From: Spirochaetales bacterium
Lineage (GTDB): Bacteria > Spirochaetota > Spirochaetia > SZUA-6
DNA: 15,429 nucleotides
Reading direction: 5' to 3'
Assembly: GCA_003233545.1 (NCBI GenBank)
Contig: QILZ01000135.1
Coordinates: 1-15,429, forward strand
Shown here: piece after piece, positions 7,937 through 14,922 of the stretch
Position numbering within the stretch: position 1 is the stretch's first letter
Layout: each line of letters begins with the position of its first letter
The notes under the pieces: generated by a model
Told to the model about the DNA's origin: nothing
Database searches by the model: none
The model's input: the letters and a program-made list of their open reading frames with translations, nothing else
Translations under genes and position numbers: made by a program

Positions 7937-9136
7937 TTAATTATTGTTAAAGTTTCTTGTTGGTTCAGGTATGGCATAAAATATTTCAAAAAAAGGAATA
8001 GTTGCACCTATACTACCTGCAAATACACCGATTTTTGATATTTTAATAAAATCTTCTTTTTCCGGAGGGAAAATTAACATTTTCTTTACCATTCTTATTG
8101 TTTCAGGAAGAAATATATTGGAAATCTCGGATATACGGCCTCCAAGTATTATGTTATCGGGTCCGTATATGTTGTATGTATTTGCAACGGCTATAGCGAT
8201 ATACTTTATAAACTTACGGATTGTATTAATAACTGTAGAATCGCCATTTTTTGCTTTAAATAATATTTCATCCAGAGTTAAATGGTGCGCCGGATCACTC
8301 TTTAAAGCTTTATTACATTCTTCAATAATCCTTTTATCATTTAAGAATGCTTCAAGATGACCATCCCTGCTATTAAAATTGTTACCCCTGATTATATTTT
8401 GGTCGATAATCGTATGTCCTAAGAGGCCTGCAGACGGATTTGAACTCATGTAGATTTTACCTTTATTTATCACACTAATTGCAATTCCCGCTTCGATTTG
8501 TAAATAGACAACAAAATCATTATTAACCGCTATACCAAACCACTTTTCAGCAAGCAATTGTGCTTTTACAGCCATTCGTACAGTTACCTCTAAATTATTT
8601 TCGGACCTAAAATTACTCTTTACCACCTTCTTCAAGTTAATATTATTAAAACCCTTAATTCTGGATGTTTTTACACATACCCCGGAGTTTTCATCGATTA
8701 CGCCGACAGATGCAATCCCGATTCCTTGAATTTTAGCATAAGGTACTTCTTTCATGAGCATTTCGATAATATTATTTAAATTATCAATAATAATATTGTA
8801 AAACGGTTGCGCATTTTTTATTTTTATACTTTTTACAATATTACCTGCGAAACTTATTATCACTCCATAGACATAGTACTCATTAATATAGACACCGATT
8901 ATATATCTATAATCGGGATTTACAGAAAGGGCAATTCTATTCCTGCCGATTTTTTTGTTGTTCATTTTTCCGGTTTGGACAATTTTGTTTTCGGTTATTA
9001 ATTCCTGAATAATTTCCGTTACAGTAGCTGGTCTAATGGAATATTTCCTGGCAATTTCAACTCTTGAAGTTTTTTGTGAAAAGACTTCATTGAGTATAAG
9101 TTGTTTATAATACTTACGGATATTTTTTCTTTTCAA
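7937..9136 (-). CDS. ROK-family transcriptional regulator, with degenerate zinc and kinase sites
   Basis: The 399-residue product has an N-terminal winged helix-turn-helix (about 10-56, 'RVEIARKYSIRPATVTEII') and a ROK domain (75-390, with 'GLLGH' and 'GPDNIILGGRISE'). This is the NagC/Mlc/XylR type of sugar-responsive repressor. Several hallmark residues are lost: the C-x-C-G-x-x-G-C-x-E zinc motif reads N253-F-N-S-R-D-G-H-L-E262, with all three cysteines replaced; the catalytic Asp position is Ala189; and the D-x-G-G-T phosphate loop near 82-90 is absent. So it cannot be a kinase, and it may fold without the usual zinc. It starts at TTG (9136-9134): a TAA lies three codons upstream in frame, AAGGAT sits 9 bases away, and no ATG occurs before codon 57. 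It follows the sulfatase gene by 44 bp and probably shares its transcript, so it likely regulates that gene and itself. Confidence 0.88.
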   Translation of the reverse strand: MKRKNIRKYYKQLILNEVFSQKTSRVEIARKYSIRPATVTEIIQELITENKIVQTGKMNNKKIGRNRIALSVNPDYRYIIGVYINEYYVYGVIISFAGNIVKSIKIKNAQPFYNIIIDNLNNIIEMLMKEVPYAKIQGIGIASVGVIDENSGVCVKTSRIKGFNNINLKKVVKSNFRSENNLEVTVRMAVKAQLLAEKWFGIAVNNDFVVYLQIEAGIAISVINKGKIYMSSNPSAGLLGHTIIDQNIIRGNNFNSRDGHLEAFLNDKRIIEECNKALKSDPAHHLTLDEILFKAKNGDSTVINTIRKFIKYIAIAVANTYNIYGPDNIILGGRISEISNIFLPETIRMVKKMLIFPPEKEDFIKISKIGVFAGSIGATIPFFEIFYAIPEPTRNFNNN

Positions 9137-9144
9137 ACCAGATT

Positions 9145-9150
9145 ATCCTT
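9145..9150 (-). promoter_or_regulatory. Ribosome binding site AAGGAT fixing the TTG start of the ROK gene
   Basis: On the minus strand AAGGAT ends about 9 bases before the TTG at 9136. The in-frame stop at 9145-9143 overlaps it, so no upstream start is possible. Confidence 0.6.
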
Positions 9151-9180
9151 ATTAACTAATATATCTACAATATAGAATGT

Positions 9181-10653
9181 TTAATGAATGTCCTTCCGGT
9201 GATATCCTTTAATCACCGTACTTATGGGATCATCATATAATTTGCTCGTCTTATACAATCTATTTCTTAATTCCCGAACGACTTTACTGCCTTCCAGTTC
9301 AGGCAGCAAATTTCGAAGTTCCTGCGGGTCTTCTTTCAGATTATACATTTCATCGATAGCGTATGGAGTAAACACATATTTGTAATGCTCCCATAGGAGC
9401 ATACGTTGGGAATGCAGATAATAGGTTCCATGATTTTGAGCCATAAAATTATCTCTTCCTATGGCCTTCTCATTCTTTAATAAGGGAACCAGGCTTTGAC
9501 CATGCAGACTACCGGGTATATCGATCCCGGCCATTTCCAGAATAGTCGGCATTATGTCCATATTAGTAACCAGCTGCTTTTGAATACGGGAAGTGGTTAT
9601 TTTTGGCCAGCGAATAAAAAGTGGAATATGATAAATATCTTCGAACATAGCCACTCCTTTATCAAAAAGCCCACCCCGTGCTCCGGAATAATTGCCGTGA
9701 TCTGTAGTAAACAGAACTACAGTGTTTTTATCGATACCCAATTTAGTCAGCTCATTTAATATACGAAGTATTTCGTTATCAATCATCGTACTATGTGCAT
9801 AATAGGATGCTATAATTTTTTTCCATTTTCCCGGTCCAAGCCTGCTGCAGCCATGATACCAGCATTCAAATTCATCCCGTTGCCTTAAGTATTGGTAAGG
9901 ACGATTTTTAAGATTGTCGGTATAATTTTCCCATAAAGGAATTTTATCAGAAGGATAACACTTAAGAAAAGAATATGTAGGTTTACTTATCTCATGCGGA
10001 CCCCAAAACTGCAGGGTAATAAAAAAGGGAAACCGATCCCGGGTCTGTGACCGCATGAATTCAATTGCCTTCTCTGTCAGGAAATAGGGAACCGATGCCT
10101 CAACAGGATCATCGATATATCCGGCCATTACCAAATCCTGATCGGTAGTTACGGTAGTGTGAAACTTTGGTAATTTAAAGCCTTTTTCTTTGATATAGTT
10201 ATCATACTCATTAACCGGCCTGGTTCTAAACCCATAACCTGCATCCGGATCCAGTCCATATCCGGGAGTGGAGATGCCTTTGAAACCACGATCTATTGCT
10301 GAAATATCCGAATCGATATGCCATTTCCCAAAATAACCCAATTTATAACCATTTTTCCCTAAAAGTGGATGAAGAAACATCTCCGGATGCGGCAGGTTAT
10401 TACGAATGGTTGAGAACATATCACAATTATTCATCATTTCATGCTTATGCGGGTACATACCTGTAAAAACAGAAGCTCTGGCAGGAGAACAAAGTGCACA
10501 TACAGTATGAGCATTTACGAAGTTTACACCGGTCCTGGCCAGTTCGTCTAAGCCGGGAGAGCTGCAAGCCCCGCCATTACAAGCATGGAGCATATCGAAT
10601 CGTTGCTGGTCCGTCATAATAAGTAGAAAATTCGGTTTTTTATTAGCTATCAA
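9181..10653 (-). CDS. Sulfatase, type I (formylglycine-dependent), cytoplasmic
   Basis: The product is 490 residues from the chosen TTG start. It is an alkaline-phosphatase-fold sulfatase: 'NFLLIMTDQQR' (metal-binding Asp15 and Gln16), the signature C55-S-P-A-R59 whose cysteine is converted to formylglycine, 'GKWH' (109-112), 'TDHG' (317-320) with a following 'FDKG' Lys332, and the usual C-terminal 'EMYNLKEDPQELRNL'. It hydrolyses a sulfate ester; the substrate is not evident (a sulfated sugar or glycan is plausible given the ROK partner). There is no signal peptide, so it should act on imported material. The Cys-type site needs a maturase (anSME or FGE) encoded elsewhere. TTG at 10653 is preferred because GGAG lies 6 bases upstream and the product then begins M-I-A-N-K-K-P-N-F. 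A longer TTG start at 10665 is possible but has no ribosome site. No in-frame ATG lies after the upstream stop (10686-10684). Confidence 0.9.
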   Translation of the reverse strand: MIANKKPNFLLIMTDQQRFDMLHACNGGACSSPGLDELARTGVNFVNAHTVCALCSPARASVFTGMYPHKHEMMNNCDMFSTIRNNLPHPEMFLHPLLGKNGYKLGYFGKWHIDSDISAIDRGFKGISTPGYGLDPDAGYGFRTRPVNEYDNYIKEKGFKLPKFHTTVTTDQDLVMAGYIDDPVEASVPYFLTEKAIEFMRSQTRDRFPFFITLQFWGPHEISKPTYSFLKCYPSDKIPLWENYTDNLKNRPYQYLRQRDEFECWYHGCSRLGPGKWKKIIASYYAHSTMIDNEILRILNELTKLGIDKNTVVLFTTDHGNYSGARGGLFDKGVAMFEDIYHIPLFIRWPKITTSRIQKQLVTNMDIMPTILEMAGIDIPGSLHGQSLVPLLKNEKAIGRDNFMAQNHGTYYLHSQRMLLWEHYKYVFTPYAIDEMYNLKEDPQELRNLLPELEGSKVVRELRNRLYKTSKLYDDPISTVIKGYHRKDIH

Positions 10654-10659
10654 TAATTG

Positions 10660-10663
10660 CTCC
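10660..10663 (-). promoter_or_regulatory. Ribosome binding site GGAG deciding the TTG start of the sulfatase
   Basis: GGAG lies 6 bases before the TTG at 10653. It falls inside the alternative four-codon extension that begins at TTG 10665, which argues against that extension. Confidence 0.55.
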
Positions 10664-10666
10664 AAG

Positions 10667-10701
10667 TAATGATAATAATTCTTTTATAATGATAGTGATT
10701 T
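10667..10701. promoter_or_regulatory. Direct repeat overlapping the sulfatase promoter, candidate ROK operator
   Basis: TAATGATAATAATTC (10667-10681) and TAATGATAGTGATTT (10687-10701) agree at 12 of 15 positions and are exactly 20 bp apart, two helical turns. The second copy covers the candidate -10 box and the first lies just after the predicted transcription start. Binding by the ROK protein is inferred from position only. Confidence 0.35.
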
Positions 10702-10717
10702 TGGAAAATACATACAA
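10689..10717 (-). promoter_or_regulatory. Candidate promoter of the sulfatase-ROK unit
   Basis: On the minus strand TTGTAT (10717-10712), a 17-base spacer and TATCAT (10694-10689) lie upstream of the sulfatase, giving a leader of about 30 bases. The -10 matches five of six consensus bases; the -35 is weak. Confidence 0.35.
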
Positions 10718-10787
10718 GGCTTGGAAAATTAAGAACCAGGAGTATAGTTTCGGGAAAAGAAAAGACTGTATTAAAAGTCATAAGCCG

Positions 10788-10989
10788 GTTCGCTGTTCGC
10801 TGCGTACACAGGTTCGCTTCTATAGCTTCCTACAGACCCGTCATCTCTGACGATGTCCTTGCCTTGTTGATGTTGTCCTTCCGTCCGGAACGGCTGCCTG
10901 TATTTATTTGTCTTCTGGTGCTTCCACACCAAGAGTGCAGCACGTACGCCATGCCAGGCGTACTGGATACCCCACGGGCTTGCCCGTGG
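10788..10989 (-). other. Hairpin-rich segment, possible structured RNA or mobile-element relic
   Basis: This gene-free stretch holds consecutive stems: CCACGGGC/GCCCGTGG (10972-10989, 2-base loop), GTACGCC/GGCGTAC (10944-10963), CTGGTG/CACCAA (10915-10932), CCGT/ACGG (10881-10893) and CGTCA/TGACG (10839-10852). Three copies of GTTCGCT lie at 10788, 10795 and 10812. On the minus strand the third stem gains a G-U pair and the 4-base loop of the last stem reads GAGA, a GNRA loop, which hints at a minus-strand RNA. Both strands also have long open frames across it, which I take as chance or as the trace of an element. A group II intron fragment or an IS-end structure is possible; no reverse transcriptase or intron domain V is visible. 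Confidence 0.4.
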
Positions 10990-11031
10990 AACTCTGCGTA
11001 CCTATTAAATAAATTATATTTTGCAGCCCGA

Positions 11032-11313
11032 GCATCTTTAATGACAAAAATAGTGCTTAATATGAAAGAAGTTATGGACATTGATCTTATTCGGATTCTT
11101 AATGATTCAACTACAGTAAAAGCTTATGGTAAAATACCCGCTAAAACCAGGACAGGGTTAGAACTTACACACGGTAATAGTAAAGATTAAAGGCCGTATT
11201 TAAAACAATTAGTTTTCAGTTTGAGTATATCTTCTGACGGAGCTGTACCGGTTCACTACAAAACGTATCCTGGAAATCGAACAGATGACTCGACTCATAT
11301 TGAAACATGGAAT
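11032..11313 (+). pseudogene. Fragment of an IS1634/IS4-type transposase
   Basis: Frame 1 reads a stretch typical of IS1634-type DDE transposases: 'LIRILNDSTTVKAYGK' (family form I-H-N-D-S-T-T-V), then 'GLELTHGNSKD', then 'RPYLKQLVFSLSIS', 'DGAVPVHYKTYPGNRTDD' and 'STHIETWN'. A single in-frame TAA at 11188-11190 replaces the His of the usual K-D-H-R-P motif, so the fragment is dead. Only the middle part of the protein remains, carrying one catalytic-region Asp; the N-terminal domain and the downstream DDE part are missing. At about 11313 the frame passes without interruption into a different family. The family call is from recognised motif strings, not a search. Confidence 0.75.
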
Positions 11314-11624
11314 ATCATTGTTAATAATGCAAGATTCCTCATACTTCCCTGGGTTACTTCACATAACCTTGCTTCACGGCTTCTCTCGATGGTAATAAAA
11401 CGTTTTCCATATGATTGGTACGATAGGTACAAATATAAACCGGTATTACTTGAAAGTTTCGTTGATCAAGAGAAATTACCTGCGACAAAGCATCTAACTG
11501 TATTTATGTTGGCCAGACAAAAGGTCTTGGAAAAGTATATTGGGGAAGAAAAATAACCTTGCCGAAAAAGAATATTAACCTTTACCACTTAAAAAATAAT
11601 TTTAAACAATTTCTCTATTCATAG
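11314..11624 (+). pseudogene. 3' fragment of a DUF4338/DruA-type protein, frameshifted
   Basis: Frame 1 reads 'IIVNNARFLILPWV', 'NLASRLLSMVIKRFPYDW', 'RYKYKPVLLESFVDQEK', the core of DUF4338 (the DruA family, known both from transposon-linked genes and from the Druantia defence system). Near 11488-11495 the frame changes: the family's N-W-I-x-V-G-x-T-x-G-R-G block is found in frame 3 as 'NCIYVGQTKGLGKVYWG', followed by 'PKKNINLYHLKNNFKQFL' and a TAG at 11622-11624. The usual G-T-C-Y residues at the shift are damaged. The N-terminal half of the family is absent, replaced by the transposase fragment. It is non-functional and most likely a transposon-associated copy, not a defence gene. Confidence 0.75.
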
Positions 11625-11745
11625 TACATTCGTTCCTTACAGGTTCACCGAATAGTTACAATTATAAAGTCATTAGTCTTTGCTATACAATGATATACGG
11701 GACTGCAGTTTTATTTTATTTAGAATTTATAATAAACTCACGCTA

Positions 11746-11928
11746 GTATTTATTATCGATGGGAATTATGGGATTAAGGTTGTTGACGTTTCTGATCCAT
11801 CAGCAACTATGCTGGCAGGGAAAAGTGATCCGTTATCTGCTTATAATGTTACATTCAGCGGTAAGTATATTTACGCTGCATCCGAAACATCGGGGTTAAA
11901 TATCATCGATATGCTTCCGGATTTTTAG
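11746..11928 (+). pseudogene. 3' remnant of an LVIVD-repeat protein gene
   Basis: About 60 codons read 'FIIDGNYGIKVVDVSDPSA' then 'YNVTFSGKYIYAASETSG' and end in 'LNIIDMLPDF' and TAG. This matches the last one and a half repeats of the intact 922-residue gene just downstream, which ends in 'LRIIDLLPND'. No start codon with a ribosome site, signal peptide or earlier repeats are present; the sequence upstream (11625-11745) shows nothing else recognisable. It is best explained as the tail of a tandem paralogue or duplicate truncated by the mobile-element events at 11.0-11.6 kb. Confidence 0.75.
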
Positions 11929-12027
11929 TATTCTTTTGATACAAATGAAAATACTATACATTTTTTTTAAAAAATTCTTTTCGGGTTAAAAAAACTTCCT
12001 TTACCGACAATTTTTAGATTTAAGCCA

Positions 12028-12036
12028 TGGTATAAT
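12028..12036 (+). promoter_or_regulatory. Extended -10 promoter for the LVIVD-repeat gene
   Basis: TGGTATAAT (12028-12036) is an extended -10 element with a perfect TATAAT. A -35 box is not clear (GACAAT at 12006-12011 with a 19-base spacer is the nearest), as is common for extended -10 promoters. The predicted leader is about 90 bases. The rest of 11929-12133 is AT-rich with no gene. Confidence 0.45.
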
Positions 12037-12133
12037 TATTAGCATAGTGTAAGTTTTTTCTATAAGTATAGTCTTTTCACCGCTCCAGTATTGTTACAAA
12101 TATTTACAGAACGAACCGGAAGGGGGAATATAG

Positions 12134-14902
12134 ATGAAGTTTTTTAAGAAAAACATTTCTCTTCTTGCAGTAATTGCCGCTGCTTTATTAGCGGGAATAT
12201 CGCTTTTGGTTGTTTACTGCACACTTCCGATAGATGAGAAGATGCTCCTCAGGATTAAGGATAAAACTGCGCCAACAATAGAGATAACATCTCCTGTAGA
12301 TGGAAGTTCATATGCAGCGACTGTTGTTATTGAGGGAAAGGTAAGTGACTTTTCTACCTCCGGAGGCAGTGAGGGAGGGGTGAAAAGGCTCTACTATACA
12401 ATAAATCCTCCCATTATCGAGGGAACTGATACCGGAGTAGATATTACGGTAAAAGATGATGGTACTTTCAGCTTTAATTTTCCTGCTTCCGGATTTTCGG
12501 GAATGATAATTGTAACGGTATATGCAGAGGACTGGAACGGGAATGTAATAAATACAAAAGTAACACTGCTCGATGAAGGAGCAATTCCCTCTTTTAAGGC
12601 AGAGGCAGGAAACGGACAGGTTACCTTAAGCTGGGATCCCGTACCTATGACCGAGAGCTATACGATTTATTATGAAACTTCCAATATAATACCAAGCGAA
12701 CAATTTTCTAAAAAGATAGAAAATGCTACTTCACCGTATATGCTTAAAGGTTTAAAAAATGGAGAATTGCATACATTTATACTAAAAGCAAACTCCAGTT
12801 CCGGAGACGATAACTGGTCCAATGTGGCCAAAGCACTGCCTCTTTCGCCTGCCCATCTTGCCCCGATACTGACGCCTCAGTATGGTTCTATTTTGGTACA
12901 ATGGAACTCTGTTGCCGGAGCCGACCAGTATGAGGTGTGGAAATCCAATTCAAGGGACGGAACATTTGTAAATATTTCGGGAACTACTACCAGCAGCCAG
13001 TTTATCGATTCTGCAGTAGAGAGAGGTATTAATTCCTTTTATGCCGTTAAACCTGCAAAATATAACAATAATTTGAGTTTTTCTAATTCAATGCAAATAG
13101 ATCCGTTTCCTTCTCCAACACAAGCTATTGTTGCTCATTTTGATAGTGTATCAGCAATGTCATCTGTAGTGTTTCATGATTCATATGCGTATATTGCAAG
13201 TCAAAATCCTTTTGGTGATGATAGTAGCGGTCTTCAGATTTTTGATGTTTCAAACCCGGCGGCACCCGTAGCGATTGGTTTTATTGATACCCCGGGAAAA
13301 GAAGTTATGGTAGCAATAAGTGGCATATATGCGTACTTAACTGCTGGAAATGAAGGCCTTCGTGTTATTGATATTTCTGATCCGTCACATCCCATAGAGG
13401 TAAGCCATATTGATTTACCAGGTTCTGCATTTTTCATAGCAATAAAAAATTCATATGCGTATGTTACTGTTGGGTATGATGGTCTTAGGATCATCAATAT
13501 TTCCAATCCGTTACATCCTATTGAGGTTGGTCATATTGATACACTGGGATATGTAAATACATTAGCAATACAAGATTCATATGCTTATGTAACTACTTCT
13601 AATAGCGGTCTTAGGATCACCGATATTTCTGATCCTTTAAATCCTATTGAAGTTAGCCATATCGATACACCGGATCATGCCAACCTTGTAGTAATAAAAG
13701 ATTCGTATGCTTATGTAACTGCTTCTGATAGCTGTCTTAGGATTATCAATATTTCTGATCCTTTAAATCCTATTGAAGTTAGCTATATTGATACACTGGG
13801 ATATGCAAGTGTAGTAGCAATTAGAGGTTCACATGCCTATGTAACTGGAGGCTATAGTGGACTTCGTATTATTGATATTTCAAGTCCTGCATCACCCTTT
13901 GAGTCCGCCCGCATTGATATACCGGGATATTCCTATGTAGTAGTGTTAAATGGTTTATACGCTTACGTTACTACATGGAGTAATACTATTTGGGTTGTTG
14001 ACATTTCAACCCCTTCATTACCACAGGAAATAGGTTATTATGATACTTCTGGCAGTGCAGACGGAGTTACCGTAGAAGGTTCTTATGCATATGTTGCTGA
14101 TGGTGATGATGGCCTTCGAATAATCGATGTTTCTAATCCTTCATCACCTACTGAGGTAGGAAATTTTGACACTCCCGGCAGTGCAAAGGGAGTTACCGTA
14201 GAAGGTTCTTATGCATATATAGCAGATGGAGACAGTGGTTTGCGTGTTATCGATATTTCTGATCCTGCATCACCTGCCGAAACAGGATCGTATAGCACAC
14301 ATACTAATGCATATAGATTAACTGCAAACGGCTCCTATGTTTATGAAGTTGATAATTATATGGGTCTTAAGACTATCGATATTTCTAATCCTGCATCACC
14401 TTTGGGAATAGGATTGTCTGTCACATACGGTAGGGCAAATGATATTGCTGTAAGAGGTTCTTATGCATATGTTGCAGATGATACGGATGGACTTCTTATA
14501 ATCGATATTTCTAATCCTTCATCACCTACTGAGGTAGGTTCTTATGATACTCCTGGTAGAGCAAATGGAGTTACTGTGGAAGGTTCTTATGCCTATGTTG
14601 CTGATGGATCTAGCGGCCTCTGTATAATCGATATTTCTAATCCTTCATCACCTACCGAAGCAGGATCGTATGATACCCCCGGTTATGCAAATGGAGTAAC
14701 TGTAAGAAGTTGCTATGCATACGTTGCAGATGGCAGTAGCGGCCTTCGCATAATTAATGTTTCCGATCCAACCAAACCTGTTGAAATAGACTCCTATGAC
14801 ACTCCCGGTTATGCATATGAAGTGGCTGTAAGAGGTTCTTATGCTTATGTTGCAGATGGCAGTAGCGGCCTTCGTATAATCGACCTCTTGCCTAATGATT
14901 AA
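12134..14902 (+). CDS. LVIVD-repeat lipoprotein with Ig-like and two FN3-like domains
   Basis: The 922-residue product starts at ATG 12134 with AGGGGG (12121-12126) 7 bases upstream. Residues 1-29 form a signal peptide with a relaxed lipobox (V-V-Y-C29). Order of parts: a bacterial Ig-like domain (about 45-147, 'APTIEITSPVDGSSY'); FN3-like domains at about 151-236 and 240-325 ('VTLSWDPVPMTESYTIYY', 'ILVQWNSVAGADQYEVW'); then 14 LVIVD repeats (about 331-918), each with S-Y-A-Y-V, G-L-R-I-I-D-I-S and P-x-x-P-x-E-V-G. LVIVD repeats are thought to fold as propeller blades; fourteen blades would make two seven-bladed propellers. The role is probably surface display or binding; the ligand is unknown. 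Repeat 7 (609 on) and repeat 10 (735 on) are the most divergent. The next gene follows after 20 bp with its own ribosome site. Confidence 0.88.
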   Translation: MKFFKKNISLLAVIAAALLAGISLLVVYCTLPIDEKMLLRIKDKTAPTIEITSPVDGSSYAATVVIEGKVSDFSTSGGSEGGVKRLYYTINPPIIEGTDTGVDITVKDDGTFSFNFPASGFSGMIIVTVYAEDWNGNVINTKVTLLDEGAIPSFKAEAGNGQVTLSWDPVPMTESYTIYYETSNIIPSEQFSKKIENATSPYMLKGLKNGELHTFILKANSSSGDDNWSNVAKALPLSPAHLAPILTPQYGSILVQWNSVAGADQYEVWKSNSRDGTFVNISGTTTSSQFIDSAVERGINSFYAVKPAKYNNNLSFSNSMQIDPFPSPTQAIVAHFDSVSAMSSVVFHDSYAYIASQNPFGDDSSGLQIFDVSNPAAPVAIGFIDTPGKEVMVAISGIYAYLTAGNEGLRVIDISDPSHPIEVSHIDLPGSAFFIAIKNSYAYVTVGYDGLRIINISNPLHPIEVGHIDTLGYVNTLAIQDSYAYVTTSNSGLRITDISDPLNPIEVSHIDTPDHANLVVIKDSYAYVTASDSCLRIINISDPLNPIEVSYIDTLGYASVVAIRGSHAYVTGGYSGLRIIDISSPASPFESARIDIPGYSYVVVLNGLYAYVTTWSNTIWVVDISTPSLPQEIGYYDTSGSADGVTVEGSYAYVADGDDGLRIIDVSNPSSPTEVGNFDTPGSAKGVTVEGSYAYIADGDSGLRVIDISDPASPAETGSYSTHTNAYRLTANGSYVYEVDNYMGLKTIDISNPASPLGIGLSVTYGRANDIAVRGSYAYVADDTDGLLIIDISNPSSPTEVGSYDTPGRANGVTVEGSYAYVADGSSGLCIIDISNPSSPTEAGSYDTPGYANGVTVRSCYAYVADGSSGLRIINVSDPTKPVEIDSYDTPGYAYEVAVRGSYAYVADGSSGLRIIDLLPND
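13124..14899 (+). repeat. Fourteen LVIVD repeats in 126-bp (42-residue) register
   Basis: The Tyr that opens the YAY motif falls at residues 351, 399, 441, 483, 525, 567 (His here), 609, 651, 693, 735, 777, 819, 861 and 903. From 399 on the step is always 42. The first step is 48 because of a six-residue insert (N-P-F-G-D-D). Repeats 8-9 and 11-14 are much alike also at DNA level; for example 'gttaccgtagaaggttctta' recurs 126 bp apart near 14066 and 14192. The early repeats share 'HPIEV' or 'NPIEV' plus 'HIDT' instead. Confidence 0.88.
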
Positions 14903-14908
14903 GTTTTT

Positions 14909-14914
14909 AAGGAG
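14909..14914 (+). promoter_or_regulatory. Ribosome binding site AAGGAG pointing to an ATT start
   Basis: A strong AAGGAG lies 8 bases before ATT 14923-14925. That frame at once encodes a perfect signal peptide (K-K-V-I-I-L-V-V-L...). No ATG, GTG or TTG is available nearby in this frame. Confidence 0.6.
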
Positions 14915-14922
14915 AAACTGAT

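Noticed and set aside
10788..10989. Firm call of a group II intron or diversity-generating retroelement
   Set aside because: No reverse transcriptase, no recognisable domain V, and no template/variable repeat pair can be seen.
10830..11081. 83-codon minus-strand frame and 108-codon plus-strand frame over the hairpin-rich segment as real genes
   Set aside because: Both run through strong inverted repeats, lack ribosome sites, and the plus frame simply reads into the transposase relic.
11314..11624. Druantia-type defence gene
   Set aside because: Only the C-terminal half of a DruA-like domain remains, it is frameshifted and fused to a transposase relic, and no other Druantia genes are present.
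13124..14899. Tandem array as a CRISPR or noncoding satellite
   Set aside because: The 126-bp period is in frame, encodes LVIVD repeats throughout, and has no spacer-like unique segments.
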